A program made the position numbers and the translations under genes. Below, one piece after another: positions 53,576-61,208 of a DNA stretch of 64,000 nt (position 1 is its first letter; every line of letters begins with the position of its first letter). This stretch comes from JADJOY01 sp016713535 [NCBI: Deltaproteobacteria bacterium] (GTDB taxonomy: Bacteria > JADJOY01), in NCBI GenBank assembly GCA_016713535.1, contig JADJOY010000009.1, positions 305,487-369,486 of the forward strand. The letters run 5' to 3'. Below the pieces are notes generated by a model. That model made no database searches and was not told the origin of the DNA. It worked only from the letters and a program-made list of their open reading frames with translations.

Positions 53576-54780
53576 AGGCGCCGCTCGGGGTCGAACTCGA
53601 TCGGCAGGCTGGCGATGCCGCGCACGAAGTTCGAGGGCGCGACGCGCACCTCGGCGCCGGGGGCCAGGCGTGGCTCGGGCAGGCGCCGCAGCAGCTCCTC
53701 GAACATCACGCGGATCTCGAGGCGCGCGAGGTTGGCGCCCAGGCAGTGGTGGGCGCCGTGGCCGCCGAAGGCCACGTGCGGATTCGGGTCGCGGGTGACG
53801 TCGAAGTGGTCGGGGTCGGCGAACACGTCCTCGTCGCGGTTCGCGGACGGGTAGAGCAGGAGCAGCTTGTCGCCCGCGCGGATGGTGCGTCCGCCGAGCT
53901 CGAGGTCGCGGGTGGCGGTGCGGTTCATGTTCACGATCGGCGAGCCCCAGCGCAGGAACTCCTCGATCGCCACCGGTAGCCGCGCCGGCTCGGCGGCGAG
54001 CAGCCGCCATTGCTCGGGGTGGCGGACGAGCTGCTCCATCGCCGCCGACATCACGTTGCGGGTGGTCTCGTTCCCGCCCACCAGCAACAGCAGCGACTCG
54101 TGGAGGAGCGCGTAGTCGTCGATGCGCTCGCCGCTCTCGTCGGCCGCGTTGGCGAGGATGCTCATGAGGTCGTCGCGCGGGTGGGCGCGGCGGTCGGCGA
54201 CGATGGCGTCGAAGTGGTCGCGGTACTCGACCAGCGCGATCGCGGCGGTGGCGGCGACGTCGTCGGGGCTGTTGGCGGCGGTGCCCGCGACCATGTCGTT
54301 GGACCATCGCTGCAGCCGTTCGCGGTCCTCGGTGCCGAAGCCGAGCAGCGTGCCGATCATGATCATCGGTAGCGGCGCGGCGAGCGCCTCCACGAAGTCG
54401 CAGCGCCCCGCCGGAAGCACCGCGTCGAGCAGGCGCGTGACCGTGGCGCGCAGGAACGGCTCGTGCTCGGCCACGCGCCGCGGCGTGAAGCCCTTGTTCA
54501 CCAGCGAGCGGCGCAGGTTGTGCTGCGGGTTGTCGAAGTTGATCATCGTCGGGAACGGCTCGGCGTCGGGGCGCGAGCCGCCCGCCGAGCTGAACGTCTC
54601 GGGGTGGGCCGAGGCGTGCATGACGTCGGCGTGGCGCGAGAGCCCCCACACGCGCCCCACCTCGTCCCAGAACACCGGCTCGTGGCGGCGCATCCAGCGA
54701 TACGCGGGGAACGGATCGCCGGCGTAGAAGTCGGCGTCGAGGAGGCGGATGGGTGGGCGGGGTTCGGGGGCGTCGGTCAT
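53572..54780 (-). CDS. bacterial cytochrome P450
   Basis: 402 aa, soluble class-I length. I-helix LLLVGGNETTRNVMSAAMEQ (~228-246) with the oxygen-activating Thr pair, ExxR in AIEEFLRWGSP, and haem loop VAFGGHGAHHCLGANLAR (FGxGxHxCxG, ~339-352, Cys ligand). The N-terminus DADFYAGDPFPAYRWMRRHE and IMIGTLLGFGTEDRERLQ match the CYP125/142/124-like steroid or fatty-acid group in general shape, but the substrate is not determined. No ferredoxin or reductase is adjacent. Convergent with the SRPBCC gene. Confidence 0.96.
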   Translation of the reverse strand: MTDAPEPRPPIRLLDADFYAGDPFPAYRWMRRHEPVFWDEVGRVWGLSRHADVMHASAHPETFSSAGGSRPDAEPFPTMINFDNPQHNLRRSLVNKGFTPRRVAEHEPFLRATVTRLLDAVLPAGRCDFVEALAAPLPMIMIGTLLGFGTEDRERLQRWSNDMVAGTAANSPDDVAATAAIALVEYRDHFDAIVADRRAHPRDDLMSILANAADESGERIDDYALLHESLLLLVGGNETTRNVMSAAMEQLVRHPEQWRLLAAEPARLPVAIEEFLRWGSPIVNMNRTATRDLELGGRTIRAGDKLLLLYPSANRDEDVFADPDHFDVTRDPNPHVAFGGHGAHHCLGANLARLEIRVMFEELLRRLPEPRLAPGAEVRVAPSNFVRGIASLPIEFDPERRL

Positions 54781-54944
54781 GGTCGGCGTTCCAGGCGGTT
54801 CCAACGTCGGTTGAGTGTGCGGAGCGCGACCTGCCTACGATACTCCGCACTCCCGCCGCAACGTCTTCCCCTCGCCGTGGCGATCTCGCCGCGCCGGCTT
54901 CACGGCGGCGGACGAGCCCCCGCGCCACGAAGACCTCGATCTCC

Positions 54945-55919
54945 ATGTCCCGCTCGCTCGCGCTCGTCGTGCTGGCCGCCACGCTCGGCGGCGCGGCGGC
55001 GGGCTGTGGTGGCGGCGGCTCGGGCTCGCCGTCGCTGCCCGGGCTCGTCGACGGCCCGATCGTGGGCCGCGTCACCGCCTCGTCGGTGACGATCGCGTGG
55101 CGCACCGGCACGCCCGAGATCGGCGCGGTGGACGTCGGCCCCGACGCGACCTATGGCCGCGGCGCCGTCGAGCCCGCGGCGACGACCGAGCACCGCGTGC
55201 TCCACACCGGCGACATCGCCTACGGCGCCGGCACCGAGCAGCAGGTCGAGACCCGCTTCCTCGAGCCCTACGAGCCGCTCCTCGACCACATCCCTCTCTA
55301 CGCCTCGATCGGCAACCACGACGCCGCCACCGGCCACGGCGGGCCGCTGCTCGCGGCGCTCACGCTGCCCACCAACGACGTCGACGGCGGCTCGCTCTTC
55401 TACTCCTTCGAGTGGGGCGCCGTGCACTTCGTGGCGCTCGACTCGAACCAGCCGCTCGCGCCCGGCAGCGCCCAGCTCGCGTGGCTCGACGCCGACCTCG
55501 CGGCGAGCGCCGCCGCGACGTTCCGGGTGGTCTTCTTCCACCACCCGCCCTACAGCTCGTCGAAGAACGGTAGCCACCAGGCGGTGCGCGCCGCGCTGAG
55601 CCCGGTGCTCGACCGGCACCGGGTGGACCTGGTCTTCAACGGCCACGACCACGTCTACGAGCGCACGCTTCCCATGGCGGACGGCGAGGTCGCCGAGCCG
55701 AGCCCGGGGCCGGATTACGTGGACGCGCCCGGCACGATCTACGTGGTCACGGGCGGCGGCGGGCAGAACCTCTACCCGGCCGGGACGAGCGACTTCACGG
55801 CGGTGTCCGAGAGTGCCTTCCACTTCGTCGAGGTCGAGGTGAGCGGCGCCGCGCTCACCGCCACCGCGATCCGCCTCGACGGCTCGGTGCTCGATCGGTT
55901 CACGCTGACCCAGCGCTGA
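54945..55919 (+). CDS. purple-acid-phosphatase-like metallophosphatase lipoprotein with an internal deletion
   Basis: 324 aa. Signal SLALVVLAATLGGAAAGCGG with lipobox AAGC. An N-terminal fibronectin-like strand pair (SVTIAWRTGTPEIGAVDVG, ATYGRGAVEP) runs directly from TTEHRV into LHTGDIAYGAG (~86-96). GNHDA (~123), FFHHPPYSSSK (~199) and NGHDHVYER (~232) follow. The first metal motif (a GDxG/GDxH block), which should lie between the strand pair and LHTGDIAYG, is absent, along with roughly 80 residues. The frame stays open. Catalysis would be impaired; the join HRV/VLHTG could be a collapsed repeat or true deletion. Confidence 0.83.
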   Translation: MSRSLALVVLAATLGGAAAGCGGGGSGSPSLPGLVDGPIVGRVTASSVTIAWRTGTPEIGAVDVGPDATYGRGAVEPAATTEHRVLHTGDIAYGAGTEQQVETRFLEPYEPLLDHIPLYASIGNHDAATGHGGPLLAALTLPTNDVDGGSLFYSFEWGAVHFVALDSNQPLAPGSAQLAWLDADLAASAAATFRVVFFHHPPYSSSKNGSHQAVRAALSPVLDRHRVDLVFNGHDHVYERTLPMADGEVAEPSPGPDYVDAPGTIYVVTGGGGQNLYPAGTSDFTAVSESAFHFVEVEVSGAALTATAIRLDGSVLDRFTLTQR

Positions 55920-56135
55920 GAGCGAATCGGTCGCGGGCGGGGGCAGGCCCCGCCCCTACCAGCGACGGATCGTCGGTCGCGGGCGGGGACGGGGCCGGAT
56001 CGTAGGGGCGGGCCGAGTGCCCGCCCGCGGTGTACCGCGCCGCCTGCGGCCGCGAGGGACCGCGGCCCTCCACGGCGATGGATGTCCGTTCGTGGAGGGC
56101 ACGGGGCCTGCGGCCCCTGCTCCGTCGCCGCCGCG
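55920..56135. repeat. intergenic palindromic repeat cluster
   Basis: GGCGGGGGCAGGCCCCGCCC at ~55936, GGGGCGGGCCGAGTGCCCGC at ~56005 and GGGACCGCGGCCCTCC at ~56056, with CTCCACGG/CGTGGAGG arms at 56073-56100. It is placed between convergent genes, where bidirectional termination is plausible. Confidence 0.75.
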
Positions 56136-56816
56136 CTATTGGCTCGCGCCCTTCACGAGGGCGGCGTAGGACTCGACGAGCTGCTTCTCGATCGTGTCCC
56201 AGGGCGGCGGTCGACCCTTCGCCGCGGCCTTGTCGCGGGCGAACGCGGCCTGCGCCCGCAAGAGTCCGGCGCGCTCGATCTCGGCGTTGCGCTGGCCGTA
56301 GAGCAGTGCGTAGAGGTCCGCGATGCGCCGGCCGACGTTTCGGGGATCGTTCTCGCCCGGGGTGCGGCGCGCCACCCACCACGCGAGCTCCCGCTTGGCA
56401 GCCTCCTTGGGGTCCCAGCTGCCGCCCATGACCTTGGCGATCCGGGTGTAGCCCTCGACGAGCGCGGGCAGCACGTCGCGCTCGTAGCCCTCGTGGGTGT
56501 TCGAAAAGGTCATGGCGGCGCGCCCGAGCGGCTCGCCGATCGCGATCGCCTCGGCGGCCGAGACGCCGAGCTGGCTCATCTGCAGCGCCAGCATCTCGCG
56601 CCCGAGGGCGAACGGGTCGCCGCCGTAGTAGGCCTGCCACATCCGGGTCTCCGACTTGCCGACCACCGCGGGGTCGAACTTGGGGCGGGAGCCAGCCCCC
56701 GAGGCCGCCACCCCGATCGCGGCGGCGAGCAGCGCCACCAGGCACGCGGCGCCGAGCGAAACCCGCGGCCGGGCCGAGGGCTTCGAGGCCGGACGGTGGG
56801 CGGGGCGCTGGGGCAT
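56136..56816 (-). CDS. membrane-anchored periplasmic protein of unknown function
   Basis: 226 aa. A basic N-terminus then VSLGAACLVALLAAAIGVAA (one anchor/signal). The exposed part is helical: VVGKSETRMWQAYYGGDPFA, GREMLALQMSQLGVSAAEAI, GEPLGRAAMTFSNTHEGYER, LYALLYGQRNAEIERAGLLR. No known family was identified, though the Trp/Tyr spacing resembles uncharacterised deltaproteobacterial envelope proteins. GGAGG lies 8 nt before the ATG at 56816, supporting that start. Confidence 0.65.
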   Translation of the reverse strand: MPQRPAHRPASKPSARPRVSLGAACLVALLAAAIGVAASGAGSRPKFDPAVVGKSETRMWQAYYGGDPFALGREMLALQMSQLGVSAAEAIAIGEPLGRAAMTFSNTHEGYERDVLPALVEGYTRIAKVMGGSWDPKEAAKRELAWWVARRTPGENDPRNVGRRIADLYALLYGQRNAEIERAGLLRAQAAFARDKAAAKGRPPPWDTIEKQLVESYAALVKGASQ

Positions 56817-57033
56817 GGGCGGGCCTCCTCGGGCCGGGTGCGAGCGCGGGAGCGCGCTGGTGCGCCCCGGTCTTCGCACCGCGCCGTGCACTTTTCCAGC
56901 ACGGCGGATCGCCGACGCGCCTCACCGCTCGGCCTGGAGGGCGCGGCTCTGAGGCTGTGAATCTTTCTCTCTGGGTCGCTCACGGAGGCCGCGTAGGCCC
57001 GGCGACGGGGGATGGAACCCCCGCCGCTACGGG

Positions 57034-57072
57034 GTCTTCGTAGCGCGGGGGGCTCCGTCCCCCCGCGGCGCT
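57034..57072. repeat. 39-bp palindromic element, copy B
   Basis: Identical in all 39 positions to 18821-18859, 38 kb away. Core GCGCGGGGGGC-TCC-GTCCCCCCGCGGCGC. Confidence 0.85.
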
Positions 57073-57149
57073 TCGCTCTCGCTCGATTTCTTCACAGGCT
57101 CTCTGCCGCGGCGCGGCCCGCCCGAGGCGGGCCCTCCAGACCGCGCCCC

Positions 57150-57191
57150 AAAAAAAACGAGGTCGCGACCCTGGTGGGGGTCGCGACCTCG
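57150..57191 (-). terminator. strong intrinsic terminator (minus strand)
   Basis: A perfect 13-bp stem (57158-57170 paired with 57179-57191; GAGGTCGCGACC arm) with an 8-nt loop. On the minus strand it is followed directly by eight U. It ends transcripts of the 60.2-57.5 kb operon about 260 bp after the last stop. Confidence 0.85.
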
Positions 57192-57454
57192 AAGGATCAG
57201 GAGAGAGGGAAAGCTAGGTCACGAGCAGAGGCGGCCCATCCGACTCATCCCCGTGTGGAACCCACGATCCATCCTATGCTTGCCCGTCTTGGCGGCGTTC
57301 TAGAGCAATCGCCTTGCCAACCCGGGGTGGATGGAAATCGTTTGCGAAAGCGAGCCGGAAATCCGTGTGCTGTAAGCGGTTGTCCAGAATCGAGACGGGC
57401 GCCGACCGTTCGCTGTTCGAATGCCGAACGCCGCTAGTTACGGCGGGGTGACCC

Positions 57455-58918
57455 TCAGGGACCAATGATGTCGGCCGGGGGTGGCTCGGTAGCGCCAAGA
57501 AGCTCTCGAACGGCCCGCGTGAGCGTCGGACCTGTCGCCGGGCCGGCCGACATGGACTGCTCGTATTCGTAGGTGGAGTCCTCGAACTCCGCGGCGCCCA
57601 TGATGTAGCCGAGCTCGTCGGTGGCGAGGCCGAAGATGAACGGGTAGGGCGTCGCGAGCCACCGTTTGTAGAGAGAGCCGAGGCTCGGGAAAATCTCCCC
57701 GGGCACGGTCAGGATGCGCGCCGGTCCCAGATCGATCCGGTGCACTTCGGCCCGGAAGCGGCCGTCGCGGGTGGGCCGATCGCCGAGGCTGACGATCCCG
57801 AGCGAGGTCACGACCTCGAAGATCGTGTTGTCGAGCTCGAGCCAGATCTCGCGGCTCTCGTGGCCGAGCGTCACCCCCTGCGGGCCGATCGGCGCGGGGG
57901 ACGCGTCCAGCGCGCCCTCGGCGAGCTGCGCCAGCGCGTCGCCGGTCCGGTCGATGAACGCGACGCGCAGCGTGAAATCCTCGTACTCGTCGCGCTTGTC
58001 CCAGCGGTTCGGGTAGGGGATGACCATGCCGCCGATCGCCCCCGGCACGAAGATCGGCACCGAGCCCGGGTTGCGGACCTCGAGCTCGCGGTAGAGCCGC
58101 CCCGGGAAGTCCGCCGACAGCAGCTTGTTGTTCTCGAACAGCGCCTCGGCGTGGCAGGCGTAGTTCACCACCGTGGCGATGCGCTTGCCGTCCACGTCCT
58201 CGGCGGCGAGCACCGTCATCTGGTTGTCCTTGCGGCTCGGATCGTCGGGGAACCACAGGTTCGCCGAGATCCCCTCCTCGACCGTGGTGGCCGCGAACCG
58301 CAGCCGCGCCGGCTTGGCGCTCACCACCGCGCGCGCGATCGCGTCGGCGACCTGGCCGCGCATCCACGTCATGTACTCCGGGTCCTTGCCGGACGCGACC
58401 GGCAGCAGCACCCCGGGCCCCCAGTAGCCCATGGTGTCGGGGCCCTCGTGGTTGTGGGTCGAGCCGACGATCACGCGCTCGGGGTGGTCGCGGGTGACGA
58501 GCCCGCGGATGCCGCGCACCTCGTCGTTCAGGAGCCCGACGAAGTCGAGCCACACCAGCACCACCCACTGCGCGCCGTCGTCGACGAAGAGGACGCGCCC
58601 GGTGATCGGGTCGAGGACGCCTTCCGAGGAGCGACCCGGGCCGAAGCCCGCGATGTAGACGTCGCCGGCCGCGGCCTTGTCGTAGGGGGTGAGGTCGACG
58701 GTGGCGGCGCCCACCTGCAGGTCGCCGCCGGGGCGCGTCGGGATGCCGTCGAGGATCAGCGTGGAGGTGGCCGCCATCGCCTCGCGGGAGACCGCTTCCG
58801 GCGAGGGGGCGCTCTTGCCACAGCTCGCGGTCACCAGGGCCACGGCCACGGCGAGGGCGGTGCGGAACACCGACGAGGTCGCGCTCGCGCGGCGCGGCGG
58901 CCGCGCGAGCGGGCTCAT
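57455..58918 (-). CDS. neutral/alkaline-ceramidase-like lipoprotein
   Basis: 487 aa. Signal TALAVAVALVTASCGKS with lipobox TASC. The N-terminal domain pattern of neutral ceramidases is present: GAATVDLTPYDKAAAGDVYI and IAGFGPGRSSEGVLDPITGR, the metal His in VGSTHNHEGPDT (~153), and ATVVNYACHAEALFENN (~251). The C-terminal Ig-like ceramidase domain is short or absent. Family members hydrolyse N-acyl lipids in the envelope. The ATG overlaps the stop of the upstream GT39-like gene (ATGA), so the two are coupled. The expected reaction on sphingolipids is inference. Confidence 0.82.
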   Translation of the reverse strand: MSPLARPPRRASATSSVFRTALAVAVALVTASCGKSAPSPEAVSREAMAATSTLILDGIPTRPGGDLQVGAATVDLTPYDKAAAGDVYIAGFGPGRSSEGVLDPITGRVLFVDDGAQWVVLVWLDFVGLLNDEVRGIRGLVTRDHPERVIVGSTHNHEGPDTMGYWGPGVLLPVASGKDPEYMTWMRGQVADAIARAVVSAKPARLRFAATTVEEGISANLWFPDDPSRKDNQMTVLAAEDVDGKRIATVVNYACHAEALFENNKLLSADFPGRLYRELEVRNPGSVPIFVPGAIGGMVIPYPNRWDKRDEYEDFTLRVAFIDRTGDALAQLAEGALDASPAPIGPQGVTLGHESREIWLELDNTIFEVVTSLGIVSLGDRPTRDGRFRAEVHRIDLGPARILTVPGEIFPSLGSLYKRWLATPYPFIFGLATDELGYIMGAAEFEDSTYEYEQSMSAGPATGPTLTRAVRELLGATEPPPADIIGP

Positions 58919-60207
58919 GGTTTCTCCGCGGCGCGGCGCTCGGCGAGCCACTCGATCGCGCTGGCGATGGCGAAGGCGCCGAAGGTGAGGAAGATCGGCT
59001 CGATCTGCAGCCGGTAGCGAAACACCGACATGAAGATCGCCACTCGTACCAGGAACCACCCCAGGAAGGCGAGCAGGATGCCGACCGGCTTGCGACGCGC
59101 CAGCGCCACCCCCACGCCGATCGCGAACGCCGAGAGCAGGAAGCCGTACCAGAGCCGGCTCAGCCACACGAACGACCGTGGCCAGAACGGGAAGCCCGGC
59201 GAGATCGCCAGCAGCTTGGTCCACTTGCCGAGGATGAACCCCGGCATCGATCGCCAGTGCTCGCGCCAGAACTCGAAGACGTTGGCGCGGAGCCGGCGGT
59301 CGAGGTCGACCTCGTCGACGTAGCCCGTGAAGCGCGGGTCCTTGGAGAGGTCGGGGGGGGTGAAGTAGTCGGCGTCCGGGTTGCCCGGCCACGGCAGCCA
59401 CCCGCCGTAGAGCGCGGGGTCGCGCAGGATGTCCTCGTTGTTCGCCTGCCACATGATGAAGCCGCTCTCGGTGGTGAGCGGCACGAAGTGGCCGAGCGCC
59501 ACGGCGTTGCGCGCGATCCACGGGGTGAGCATCGCCACACAGCTCAATCCCATCACCGTTCCCGAGATCAGGGTGCGCCGCCACGGACGCAGCTTCGCGA
59601 GCGCCCAGGTGCCGAACGACGCCACCAGCAACACCAGGTCCGGCCGCACGTAGGTGGCGAGCCCCGCCAGCACGCCGCCGGCGGCGGAGCGGCCGGGGCT
59701 GGGGTTCGGGGCCACCCGCGCCGCGAAGAACCACAGCGCCCAGCTCACCGCGGTGATGCCGAGGCTCTCGGTCCAGAGCTGGTAGTCGTAGAAGATCAGG
59801 AACGGGTCGATCGCCGCGAGCGCGCCGCACACCACGGCCGGGAACGCACCGAACACCACCCGCGCGAGCAGGAAGAGCGCCACCGGCCCGGTCGAGCCGA
59901 GCACCACCTGGACCAGCCGCGGCACGACCGGAGCGGTGCCGCCGAGGGCGTAGATCGCGGCGAGGAAGAGCGGGTAGCCGGGCATGCGCGAGGCGGTCAG
60001 CTCACCCGTCGGCGACACCAGCGCGCCGCGCTCGAGGATCGCGCGCGCCATGGCGTCGTAGTAGAGGGCGTCCGCGGTGACCGGCGCCGTGGGGTGCAGG
60101 AACGCGAAGCCGAGGATCAGCCGGGCCGCGAGTGCCGCGGCGAACACCACCCACGGCGCGGACCGCGAGGCGGACCCCGCGCGGAGCAAGTCCACCCACC
60201 GTCTCAT
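58915..60207 (-). CDS. ArnT/GT39-like polytopic membrane glycosyltransferase
   Basis: 430 aa with about ten membrane helices. The first loop has the GT-C acidic motif region TADALYYDAMARAILERGAL (Asp residues near the outer face), followed by SRMPGYPLFLAAIYALGG, typical of dolichyl- or undecaprenyl-phosphate-sugar transferases. Later helices include VVCGALAAIDPFLIFYDYQL, and a loop GFIMWQANNEDILRDPALYG. It would transfer a lipid-linked sugar onto an envelope acceptor in the periplasm. First gene of the operon with the ceramidase-like lipoprotein. Confidence 0.85.
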   Translation of the reverse strand: MRRWVDLLRAGSASRSAPWVVFAAALAARLILGFAFLHPTAPVTADALYYDAMARAILERGALVSPTGELTASRMPGYPLFLAAIYALGGTAPVVPRLVQVVLGSTGPVALFLLARVVFGAFPAVVCGALAAIDPFLIFYDYQLWTESLGITAVSWALWFFAARVAPNPSPGRSAAGGVLAGLATYVRPDLVLLVASFGTWALAKLRPWRRTLISGTVMGLSCVAMLTPWIARNAVALGHFVPLTTESGFIMWQANNEDILRDPALYGGWLPWPGNPDADYFTPPDLSKDPRFTGYVDEVDLDRRLRANVFEFWREHWRSMPGFILGKWTKLLAISPGFPFWPRSFVWLSRLWYGFLLSAFAIGVGVALARRKPVGILLAFLGWFLVRVAIFMSVFRYRLQIEPIFLTFGAFAIASAIEWLAERRAAEKP

Positions 60208-60386
60208 GACGAGGCGGGACCACGGGCGCGAGCGAGAGAGGGAATCGGCAACGGTGGCGGCGCCGTCGCGCCCACCCTGGGGTTTTCGCGACCGTGAAGT
60301 GTTCTCTCCGTGATAGGGAAGAAGCGCGGCCGGGTCAAGCGCCTCCCCGATCGCGGGTGGCGGGTGCGGGGTCGAGGAGGGGCGTC

Positions 60387-61208
60387 ATGACGGATCTCGC
60401 GGGTCGGATCGTGCTCATCACCGGGGGGGCCTCCGGCATCGGGCGCGCCGTGGGAACGGTGCTCGCGGCGCGTGGCGCGCGGGTGTGGCTGGCGGACAAG
60501 AACGGCGCGGCGGCCGACGGCGCGGCCGCCGAGCTCCGCGGCCGCGGGCTCGACGTCGCGGGAGTCACCCTCGACGTGACCGACGCGGGGGCCTTCGTGC
60601 GCGTGGTCGACGAGCTGGTGGCGCGCGAAGGGCGGATCGACCTCGCCTTCAACAACGCCGGGGTCGCGGTGGGCGGCGAGATCCGCGACACCCCGCTCGA
60701 GGTGTGGCGGCGCGTCCTCGAGGTGAACCTGATGGGCGTGGTGCACGGCGTCCACGCCGTCTACCCGCACATGCTGCGGCAGCGCTCCGGACGCATCGTG
60801 AACACCGCGTCGATGGCCGGGCTGATCCCGTTCCCGGGGGGTGCGCCCTACGCGGTGTCGAAACACGGCGTGGTCGCGCTCTCGACGGCGCTGCGCGCCG
60901 AGGCGCACCACTTCGGGGTGCGGGTGAGTGTCGTGTGCCCGGGCTTCATCGCTACACCCATCTACGACTCGGCGATCTACGTGAACGTCGATCGCGCCAA
61001 GGTCATCGACGCGATCCCGGTCACGCCCATCCCGGTCGAGCGCTGCGCTGAGATCATCGTGCGCGGCATCGAGCGCGACCGCCGCATCATCCTGGTGGGG
61101 GCGAGCGCCTGGATGGGCTGGTGGTTCTGGCGCGCCTTCCCCGGGGCGTTCCTGCGCATCGCCGAGCGCAGCCTCGGCACCTTCCGCCGGGCCCGTCTGA
61201 GTGGCTGA
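60387..61208 (+). CDS. short-chain dehydrogenase/reductase
   Basis: 273 aa. Classical SDR signatures: cofactor loop VLITGGASGIGRAVGTVLAA, DKNGAAADGAAAEL (NAD-type acidic residue), NNAGVAVGGEI, VNTASMAGLIPFPGG (catalytic Ser), and YAVSKHGVVALSTALRAEA (Tyr-x-x-x-Lys). The C-terminal part carries a hydrophobic segment SAWMGWWFWRAFPGAFLRIA that may associate with membrane, seen in some retinol-type or lipid SDRs. SD GAGGAGGGGC precedes the ATG at 60387. Overlaps the following GNAT gene by 8 bp. Confidence 0.95.
   Translation: MTDLAGRIVLITGGASGIGRAVGTVLAARGARVWLADKNGAAADGAAAELRGRGLDVAGVTLDVTDAGAFVRVVDELVAREGRIDLAFNNAGVAVGGEIRDTPLEVWRRVLEVNLMGVVHGVHAVYPHMLRQRSGRIVNTASMAGLIPFPGGAPYAVSKHGVVALSTALRAEAHHFGVRVSVVCPGFIATPIYDSAIYVNVDRAKVIDAIPVTPIPVERCAEIIVRGIERDRRIILVGASAWMGWWFWRAFPGAFLRIAERSLGTFRRARLSG

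Larger units (their letters stand above)
56817..57454. other. 638-bp gap: repeats and a terminator, no gene seen
   Basis: Contains the module GGCGACGGGGGATGGAACCC at 57001, the 39-bp palindrome at 57034-57072, an inverted GGCCCGCCCGAGGCGGGCCC at ~57115, and the terminator at 57150-57191. The stretch 57200-57437 is unique sequence of lower GC that is probably the 3' tail of the ceramidase-like transcript. Confidence 0.65.

Noticed and set aside
57370-57440. Possible tRNA suggested by a GTTCGAATGCC string
   Set aside because: No acceptor stem, D arm or anticodon arm can be paired around it.
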